NCBI GenBank assembly: GCA_016271365.2
Contig: CM028132.1
Location: 1,186,543,001-1,186,607,000 of the forward strand
Direction: 5' to 3'
Length of the DNA stretch: 64,000 nt
From: Neoceratodus forsteri
Lineage: Eukaryota > Chordata > Ceratodontiformes > Ceratodontidae
The position numbers and the translations under genes were made by a program. Positions within the stretch are counted from its first letter, which is position 1. The number at the start of each line of letters is the position of its first letter. Positions 56,724 to 64,000 of this stretch are shown piece by piece. Under the pieces are notes generated by a model. The model ran no database searches and was not told where the DNA came from. It saw only the letters and a program-made list of their open reading frames with translations.

Positions 56724-59614
56724 TTAGCTCTCAGTGGGTGACACACTAAGAGGGAGAACCTTCAAGGGTCTGGAGAGGCCCGAGAGTGGGGAGAGTGAGG
56801 GGGTAGGAAGTTGCCCCGACAGATGCAGTTTCACTCTACGGGAGAAGAGATAGGTTCTCTGGTGGGCGGAGTTGATCACCCTATGCCTGGCCAAGGGTGA
56901 GGACCGGGAAAGACGCAGCCATGCCGTCCGCCTAGTGCAGATTGCTGTCCCTAGAACTCGGGTAGCTACCTCACTGGCATCATACGATGCCCTTGCTTGG
57001 TGCCTTGCTAGCTCCAGACCACATGCAGAGAGTGCAATGGCTTGTCTGGTTTGCTCAGTGTCAGGCATGGAGGGTAGGAGCTGACCCAGCCTAGACCACA
57101 GGAACCTGTCATAGGTTGCATAGTGGGCCTGATGTGCTGCAATAGAGAGCAGCAACCGTGCCGAGTAGAACGTCCTCATCCCCCAGAAGCCAAAAATCCG
57201 AGGAGTCTCGATCTGGGGACCGGTCATGGTGAGGGGCGCAAAGCCCATCAGGAGTGTCCAGTTGTGTCAGTCCTGACTGAGGATGAGGCATGGAACTTGG
57301 AGACTCCTACGGGGCACAATACCGCTGGCAGAGATCCCTAGGGGCAGGAACTCCAGAAAAGGGTCTCTGCCAGAAACGCAACAATGCCTCCTGAAAGGGA
57401 GCAGGCCGGGGGGGGGGGGCACCACGAGGGTGTCCTCACTGAAATCGCAAAGAAAGGCATGCGCTGAGTGCTCTGGGTTGTGTTGAGTAGGAGGGGTGAT
57501 GTGCAGGTCCTCTAACATCCTCAAAAGGAATCGCTGATACTCAGCGAGATCAGCAGCTGGAGAGATGTGGACAGATGGCTCCTCTCCCCCAGAAGAGGGC
57601 GATGAAGAGTCAGAGGACCTCAAAGATTCAGAAGATGGCTGCTCAGGGGGAGGTTGAAAAATCTGTCTGTTCATAGCCCCAATGTAAGAGGGAAACTGAG
57701 CAGCCTGAGCTCTAAACTGCTCCCAGGAGAGAGGCCCGCTAGGACCAAGAATGCATGGGAGCACAGGAGAATGTGGCAGAGGGATGGGGCAGAGCCGACA
57801 ATGGGAATTGACTGACCTCCGCCTGGGCTAGGGGTGCACCAGGAGCCCTAGGGAGGGAAGAAAGGAGCTCTGGAAAACTCCACAGCCAACAGCTGATCAA
57901 CCAAACTGGAACTGCCTAGGCTGCGCCCTGAAGAATCCCCCCCCCCGTGAGGCGACCGGGGCTGTGTAGGTCCAGAAGGACGGTCCGCTACCTCCAAATA
58001 ACGGGGCCCTCTCGAGGAAACCAAAAGGGAAGGGCGGAGATCCACACTACGGCTTCTCCCAGAGCCCGGTGGGCTCCGGAAAAAGGCCGCCACACAGACC
58101 CCATGCCCCTCAACCCCTCGGAATCTGTGAGTGCCCTCCTCCTCGAGACAGCCAGCCTAGGCAGCTGGCAGCCCTGGCCGGCCCCCGAAGGGGCTATCCA
58201 GAGAGCAGCACCCTCCCCTCCCCTCCCGTGGGTGCTCTGATTGGCCCCAAAGTTGGGCGATCTAGGCACACCACCTGAAGGGGAACCCCCACTGAGGGGT
58301 CAGAGAACCCTTTGAGGCCAGGTTGCAGGGCAATGGAGGCCTGCACCACTGCCTGCTGGTTAGAACCCCTGACCCTGGCCATCACTGTCCGCTCCTCAGA
58401 GGGGGTCTGACTCAGGCCTGTCGAGGACACTACCAGGGTGTCCACGCCAGCAGCCAACTCCAAGGAGCCAGACTGCATGTCTGACTCAGAGTCCGACTCC
58501 TCCTCCGAAGAAGTGGAGATCAATATCCTGTGCCAAACAGTGCGTGGGTGCCCGCTGCTATCCCTACTGAACAGGGAAACACAACCAGAGGCTGCACCAG
58601 AGTAGACACTGGTGCCCCCCTCCGCATTGCGAATGGTGCCAGAAGAGGACATGGCCTCAACAAGAGCAGCAGCCTTGCAGCCGGAGCCTGTCACGGCGCC
58701 ATCCCAACCCACGGCACCGCAAGCGGTGTCGAGACCAGGAATGGCACCAACGGCTCAGAGGCCGGAGACTCTCATGGCGCCGACCTGCCCCACAGCACTG
58801 CAAGCGGCCCCGAGGACAGAGACTGCGCTGATGATGGCCCCGACAGCATTCTCGGTGCTCCAAAACCCCCACAGCGCCGAGCCCATGCTCGGAGCTGCAA
58901 ATGGCTCCAGAACTGGACACGGTGCAGCGAATGGCGCCGAGGCAAGAAAAAGTCAGGGATGGCACCGTACAGCCTCCCACGGTGCCAACAGCGCATCGAC
59001 GCTGTGATCAGCGCCGACAGCAGCAACGGTGCTGAGTGATGGACCGGCGCCGACGGTGCCACCATCAGGGCCCACGGCACCACAAATGGCACCGAGGCCC
59101 AGAACGGCGCTGACAGATGGCATCGAGGACGGCGCCGACCCAGGCCTTCCGAGCCGCGGGTACGATACCGGAGGAACCTTCGCCCCCGAAGGGGCGATTG
59201 CCCAGGCGGTGCCTCCCACCTGTCTCCCGGAGGGGACAGACCGGGCCTCCTGCACCGCAGAAGGGGCCTCTGCCATGGCTAAGCTACAAAAGGCAGAGGC
59301 CCCCTCCTCCTCAGTCCGTATAGAACTGGGAGGAGACCTGGAGGAAAGGCCGAGAGAATGCGGCTTGGCCCAACGAGTGTGCACCCATCCCCCAAATGTT
59401 GTCGGAACTCGACCAACTTTCCTCGAACGTTGCTCGATGACCCGGCGGTCCATGGAGAAGCAGGCGTCACATGAATCCATGTCGTGAAGTGGGCCAAGAC
59501 ATGCGAGGCAACGGTCATGATGGTTGGTGATGGAGTACTTACGGCCGCATGGGCACCATCGTTTGGGGGGGGTCGTCCCGTCTTAGAAGTTTTCTTGCCC
59601 TCCGACCGAGACAT
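56724..59614 (-). pseudogene. DIRS E gag
   Basis: It starts at 59,614 (MSRSEGKKTSKTGR). A frame change leads to HDRCLACLGPLHDMDSCDAC and FSMDRRVIEQRSRKVGRVPT. A long low-complexity Gly/Ala/Ser/Val segment (about 59,240-58,600) follows, rich in short GGCACC/GGCGCC-type DNA repeats. The acidic middle (57,764-57,267) has GPLSWEQFRAQAAQFPSYIG and LAEYQRFLLRMLEDLHI. The C-terminal block (57,248-56,724) has QAHYATYDRFLW, SMPDTEQTRQAIALSACGLE, ASEVATRVLGTAICTRRTAW and LARHRVINSA. It is broken by several frameshifts but recognisable along its length. Confidence 0.82.
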
Positions 59615-60053
59615 GACCTACAGGAAAAAGAACACCAAAACAAGACCCGACATAGCAAAACAAAATAAGGAACAGTCTTACCCGGCGATGTCGAGTGGGG
59701 CGAACAGAACCGACAAGATACTCACAGCCGACGGACTACGAAGCGACACGGGATAGAGAATATGTAGTTGAAGGCTTCAACGGTAGAGGTAGGCCTCTGA
59801 AAATTCTTCTGAGAGCTTCCCACGAGGTGACCTCGACGGCAGGAGACGAAGAACTGGTGGGAGGGCGGAGCGGACAACACCTAACGGCCAACCTGCAAGT
59901 GCCCACGCTGTGCATCAGCCTCAAGGGCGGCGCCGATGGTGCATCAACTCCACCCATCCAAAAAAAAAAAAAAAAAAAAGAGCTCCCATGGGGTCATGAC
60001 CTCTGACCAAGTACCCAAAGGTGATGAATGGTGAAGACTGACACAGATAAGAT

Positions 60054-60780
60054 TAAGGAAATTCTCTTTGCTGATGATACCAAGATCTGCAGCAGAGTGG
60101 ACCCTGAGGAGGGTGCTGGAGAAACTAAAAGAGGGACTTGGAAATGTAGTCCAGTTGCTTAGTAAGGCAACACCTGGAGCGCTGTGAGCAATTTTCAAGT
60201 CCATAACTCAGGAAGGACAGGAAATGCATAGAGACCATATAAAGGAGGCCCATGAAGATGATCCAGGGACTCCAGTGGAGGTTCTCTGAGGAAAGTTGGC
60301 CATCCTTAACATGTATACACTGGAGGTCAGGAGGGAAAGGGGCGATATCATTGAAACATACAAGTTGCTGCAAGGAATCAACAGGGTGGATTGAAAGGAC
60401 TTGCTGACCAGGAACAAGGGGGACAGTAACATGAGGAAACGGTAGGGACTAGTGTGGGAGGGGGAGATTCAGGAGGGATGCGAGGAAATTCTTCTTCATG
60501 GAAAGAGTGGTGAAGGAAGTAAATCAACTTCCCAGAGACATGTCTGAAGCCAAGACACTGACAGGGTCTAAACTTCAATAGGACAATTATAAGGGAACAG
60601 TGGGACATACAGGCAAGAGGGAGGATACCTGGACAAGGGGGTGATGATCAGCCACTACGGTTATTAGATCTCTAAATCCAGCCCAGCATTACACTGAGCA
60701 TGGAACTAGGCAGGGAAATGGGCAGACTGGACGGACCTCTGGATCTTTTTTCTGCTGACAAAACCTGTTTCTATAATTTT
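60054..60780 (+). mobile_element. CR1-k right part (to the 3' end)
   Basis: It resumes at GGAAATTCTCTTTGCTGATG (FADDTKICSRVD) and runs through the RT C-terminal region (NMYTLEVRRERGDI-like, 60,305-60,360). The noncoding tail follows (GGCAGACTGGACGGACCTCT), ending around CTGTTTCTAT at about 60,772. It is the other half of the copy at 54,650-55,651. Confidence 0.82.
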
Positions 60781-60933
60781 GTTAATAATACTAAATATTC
60801 AAATATATGGTAGAGGAACACTTATACTTGGTACTAAAGGCATACAGGGTTCTAACCTGTAAAATGGTTCATATAGCAGACTGTGCTTCGAGTCCTGGAG
60901 CTGTACCTCTACAAATAATGGAAGCTGGGTAAA

Positions 60934-61390
60934 GAACAGTTACGCAAGAACTTACTGTAACAGTAGATCTTTGAGGGGATCTCAGTCATCAGGTTACACC
61001 ATAGGAACTTCACCATCGGTGAATGGGGAATCCACACGGAAGATTTTCAGCAGTACAACTAGGCCTGCCTATGCCGTTGACGTCAGCCGACATCACCAAC
61101 CCTATAAAGGTGTAGGCGGGCCTGCGTCCTCCTCAGTTCTTTCCCTCCGGAGGTGAAGGGAGCAAGGCTGACGCCCTAGGAACCCGAGGACAGCAAGGGA
61201 CCCAGCTCTTAGAGAAATGATGGAAACAGCAGACAGCCAGGTCCTGAATATGAGCCCCAAAAAGGGGGATGGTGGGAGGGAACAGACCTGATGACTCTGA
61301 TCCCTTTGAAGATCTACTGTTATGGTAAGTTGTTATCTAACTGTTCTATCTTCTTCAGGGGTATCTCAGTCACCAGGTTACACCACAGGA
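60934..61390 (-). repeat. DIRS H right terminal repeat and ICR
   Basis: A 413-bp segment has inverted ends (GAACAGTTACGCAAGAACTT at the left, GTTGTTATCTAACTGTTC at the right). At 61,347 the complement of the other terminus follows (TATCTTCTTCAGGGGTATCT). It is uninterrupted, unlike the equivalent in A. Confidence 0.82.
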
Positions 61391-61499
61391 ACGAGTCTCA
61401 AGCAGTGACAGGAATATACGGACAGTCTGGGAGGCTGGATCTCCATAAACTTGAGACAGGAGAGGTGGAACAACCCACCCAATCAAGAAGCTTCTTAAA

Positions 61500-62745
61500 C
61501 TTAAGACAGAAGACCTTGAAAACTGAACTGGCCAAGCGACTCCATAAACTTAAGACAGGAGTCCTTGCAGAATAGCCCTGCCAAATCCTGCACAGCTTCT
61601 AGAAGCGATGTCCAGATTTGAATGCTTGTTGAGGGTGTGGACTGTACCCCAAGTGGCCGCAGCGTAGATGTGAGTGAATGAGACCCCCTCCTCCTTTTGA
61701 AATAAGCCACGGAGGTAGCCATGCCTCTGGTGGAGTAAGCTTTGACAGCACCCAGCAATTCTTTGTCATACTTATTGCAGCAGAACACGATGCAATTTGC
61801 CAACCATTTGGATAAACATTGCTTAGAAACTGAAGCGCCCTCTCTATCTGGGGTGAAAGAAACAAACGACTGCTTAGACTTTCTGGACTCCTTAGTCCTG
61901 AGCAGGTAATACTTCAAAGTTCTGCACACATCTAAAGTATGGAGCAGTGCTTCCCCTGGATTGGCACACTCCAGAAAATAAACAGAAAGGTGGATTGACT
62001 GAGTGAGTGTAAACTCAGAAACCATCTTAGGAAGAAACTTAGGATTTGTGCACAAAGACACCCTGTCTTTGTGAAAAATCAAATAAGGCTCCTCGTACCA
62101 AAGGACCTGAAGCTCTGAAATTCTTCGAGCACAAGTAACTGCAACTAAAAAGAGCGCTTTCCAAGAGAGAAAGTGCAAATCGCAAGTTACGATTGGCTCA
62201 AAAGGAGACAGGGTCAACTTTTCCAGAATAAAATTCAAGTCCCAAGCTGGGTCACAGAACAGATTGGGGGTTTCAGATGTAGGACACCCAGAAGGAAGCT
62301 ACGGGAGACATCCATTTGAGCAACAGTGCAGACATCCACAGGCTCGAGGAAGGCAGAAATAGCTGAAAGGTGGACCTTGAGTAAGGAATACTGAAGGCCT
62401 GAGTCAGTCAGAGATCAGGTAGTCCAGGACATGTTTCACCGTGCAGGTGAAGGGGTCAAGGGAATGTTTGGCAGCCCAGATGGCAAACTGTTTCCACTTC
62501 ATGGCATAAGTGTCACGAGTGAAGGGCTTGTGAGTGGCCACTAGGACGTCTGCCACCCTGCTGGAGACACCAAACCTGGTGATGGCTATGTCCTCAGAAG
62601 CCATGCATGCAGATGGAGGGACCTCAGATTGGGATGGACCAGGGTCCCCTGATCCTGGGTCAGCAGATTCCTGCAAAGGGGCAGAGGGGCCAGTGGTTCC
62701 TCTACCAGCTGCTGAAGCAGATGAAACCATATCCTGCGAGGCCAA
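61500..62745 (-). pseudogene. DIRS H tyrosine recombinase (inactivated)
   Basis: The N-terminal core-binding part (62,745-62,404) reads RFGVSSRVADVLV, TYAMKWKQFAIW and FTCTVKHVLDYLI. The catalytic part (62,238-61,501) reads VTCARRISELQVL (first Arg), YLIFHKDRVSLCTNPKFLPK, LLRTKESRKSKQSFVSFTPD and AYSTRGMATS. The H of H-x-x-R is Tyr here. After a frameshift comes AATWGTVHTLNKHSNLD, where Ser replaces the nucleophilic Tyr. Two catalytic residues plus the frame are lost. The longest intact stretch (about 200 residues) is the best-preserved recombinase segment in the window. Confidence 0.9.
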
Positions 62746-62892
62746 AATGGAGCCACCAGGATTATGCTAGCCTCTTCCCTCTACAATTTGATCAGCACCC
62801 TCTATATTACTGGGAATGGAGGGAATGCGTACAGAAATCTTCTGCTTCAAGAGAGGGACAATGCGTCTTGCCAGAAAACTCCAGGCCATGGA

Positions 62893-64000
62893 TCAAGTGA
62901 ACAGAAATTGGGCAGTTTTGTGTTGTGTGGGGATGCAAAAAAGGTCCAACTCTGGATGACCCCATCTGTCGAACAGATCTTCTGTTACGGATGAGAGAAG
63001 CTCCCATTCGTGCATGTTGGACTGAGTCCTACTGAGGCTGTCTGCCAGAATGTTTAGAATGCCTGGCATGTGTATGGCAGATAGTGTCAGATTGTGGTCA
63101 AGTGGCCAATACCATACTCTCATGGCCTCCCTGCAAAGGGGATATGAGCGATTCCTGCCCTGCTTGTTGATATAGTAGACAACACTCAGATTGTCTGACT
63201 GCACCAATAGCTGGGCTGGGACCAGATGAACCTGGAAAGCCTGCAGGGCATAGAGCACTGCTGTCTTCTCCAGGACATAGATATGCAGGGTGGCTTCCCA
63301 CTGGGACCAAGATCCCGGAGTTTGGAAGGGACCCAGGTGGGGCTCCCCAGCCCAGACCTGTGGCATCCGTGGTTAGGATCTGACTCGATGAGGAAAGCTG
63401 GAAAGGGACCCCTTGAAGGAGGTTTGAGAGGATCATCCACCACTAAGTACCCTGCGTACTGGGGAGAAGACCAGGACTAACTGGTCCAATTCATCCATCC
63501 ACTGGTCCCACTGCACACTGAGGGTCCACTGCAGGGTGCCCAAGTGGAATCTGGCTAGTGGAACCATAGGAATGGCTGCAGCCATGAGTCCTAGGAGCCA
63601 TAGATACAGCCTGGCAGGGTGTACCAACTCTGAGCAGCCTCCTGCGCTTGGAATAGGAGGCATTCTGTCCTGGCTCTGGTGTAGGAAGGCCTTCCCAAGC
63701 CCGGAGTCCAGGACCACCCCAATGAACTGTAGTCTTTAGGACGGAACTAGCACAGATTTGGGCAGACTGACTGTTTTGCCCAGGAAGTAAGCTGTTGGTT
63801 AACTAGGATCTGCAGCTTTTCTGTTAGGTAGAAAAATGGGCAGAATAGGTAGGCCAAGCGGTCCTTATCTGCCGTCAAATTCTATGTTTCTATGAAACTG
63901 AAAAAGCTGAAGCGTACACTCCAGAGTGGACAATAGCTGCTCCCCGGATGGGGCCTTGAGAAGCCACACATCCAGGTATGGAAAGACATACAGTCCCTCT
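62893..64000 (-). pseudogene. DIRS H reverse transcriptase-RNase H (partial)
   Basis: RNase H reads ILTTDATGLGWGAP in one frame, then ALQAFQVHLVPAQLLVQSDN, YYINKQGRNRSYPLCREAM and ILNILADSLSRTQSNMHEW. The reverse-transcriptase thumb (63,717-63,500) reads LYLWLLGLMAAAIPMVPLAR. At the window edge the catalytic box reads YVFPYLDVWLL, so the second Asp of YLDD is Val. A 108-bp CR1 end interrupts it at 63,787-63,894. The N-terminal half of the polymerase lies outside the window. Confidence 0.88.
63787..63894 (+). mobile_element. CR1-l, 108-bp 5'-truncated CR1 end
   Basis: It contains GTAAGCTGTTGGTTAACTAG, GATCTGCAGCTTTTCTGTTA, GGCCAAGCGGTCCTTATCTG and the tail ATTCTATGTTTCTATG. The same string ends CR1-f at 36,460-36,562. 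It is inserted in the DIRS H reverse transcriptase. Confidence 0.9.

Larger units (their letters stand above)
55652..60053 (-). mobile_element. DIRS1-like element E, gag-only, inserted in CR1-k
   Basis: A 4.4-kb element with the same plan as D. The 5' repeat ends at 60,053 (minus: ATCTTATCTGTGTCAGTCTT), gag spans about 59,614-56,724, and the ICR is centred at 56,631/56,632. The right terminal repeat starts at 55,652 (ATGGAAATTACGTACCTACT). No polymerase or recombinase is present. The flanking CR1 reading frame resumes directly on both sides. Confidence 0.88.
60934..64000 (-). mobile_element. DIRS1-like retrotransposon H (continues beyond the window)
   Basis: The right terminal repeat starts at 60,934 (GAACAGTTACGCAAGAACTT), and the ICR is centred at 61,346/61,347. 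The recombinase lies at 61,500-62,745, RNase H at 62,893-63,443 and the reverse transcriptase from 63,433 to the window end. It is closely related to A in termini and proteins. Gag and the 5' end are outside the window. Confidence 0.88.

Noticed and set aside
58600..59240. GC-rich short repeats considered as a CRISPR-like or satellite array
   Set aside because: Units are irregular, lie in gag coding sequence, and encode the low-complexity Gly/Ala/Ser segment found also in C and D.
58530..59487. Long plus-strand open frames (up to 169 codons) rich in Ala, Thr and Pro
   Set aside because: They are antisense to the low-complexity part of DIRS E gag, whose GC-rich short repeats leave all frames open.

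Overview
The window reads as gene-poor intronic DNA of a large vertebrate genome, almost entirely built of retrotransposons. The only host coding sequence recognised is one short exon on the minus strand (about 44,056-44,190). Its translation matches the third thioredoxin-like domain of PDIA5, so much of the window is probably intron of that gene. Many DIRS1-like tyrosine-recombinase retrotransposons, together with CR1 and L2 LINEs and very long introns, fit an amphibian. A caecilian is my best guess; a lungfish or another TE-rich vertebrate is possible. There are no bacterial-type operons, CRISPR arrays or RNA genes that I could support.

Layout. 1-1.2 kb: endonuclease part of an L2-like LINE (minus), followed to 2.4 kb by its C/T-rich leader and to 3.45 kb by a three-copy tandem repeat. 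4.5-15.0 kb: DIRS element A (minus), broken by a LINE fragment, a CR1 3' end and a second, nested DIRS element B (7.36-12.08 kb). 15.0-16.8 kb: CR1 (minus). 17.3-17.7 kb: L2 3' end. 18.4-24.4 kb: stacked CR1 copies (minus) with an inserted L2 tail. 24.4-26.7 kb: pieces of two DIRS elements (G and J). 27.2-32.35 kb: a nearly full-length but broken CR1 (plus). 32.8-35.0 kb: DIRS F, cut by CR1 at 35.04-36.56 kb. 37.82-43.63 kb: DIRS C, structurally complete. 44.06-44.19 kb: PDIA5 exon. 46.00-47.91 kb: a solo LTR with a 4-bp target-site duplication. 48.89-53.19 kb: DIRS D, gag-only. 54.1-60.8 kb: CR1 pieces, one split by DIRS E (55.65-60.05 kb, gag-only). 60.93-64.0 kb: DIRS H, running off the window.

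The DIRS copies show the full DIRS1 structural plan: inverted terminal repeats, gag, RT-RNase H, tyrosine recombinase, then an internal complementary region (ICR). The ICR joins reverse complements of the two outer ends, and one terminal repeat carries a 26-33 nt extension. Each extension holds small inverted arms around a short spacer, which looks like a candidate recombinase crossover site. D, E and F kept gag and termini but lack polymerase and recombinase, so they form a gag-only non-autonomous group. Every DIRS copy whose strand can be read lies on the minus strand, the same strand as PDIA5. All retroelement reading frames seen here are broken by stops or frameshifts. The nesting gives a relative order of insertion: A before B, CR1-k before E, F before CR1-f, H before CR1-l.
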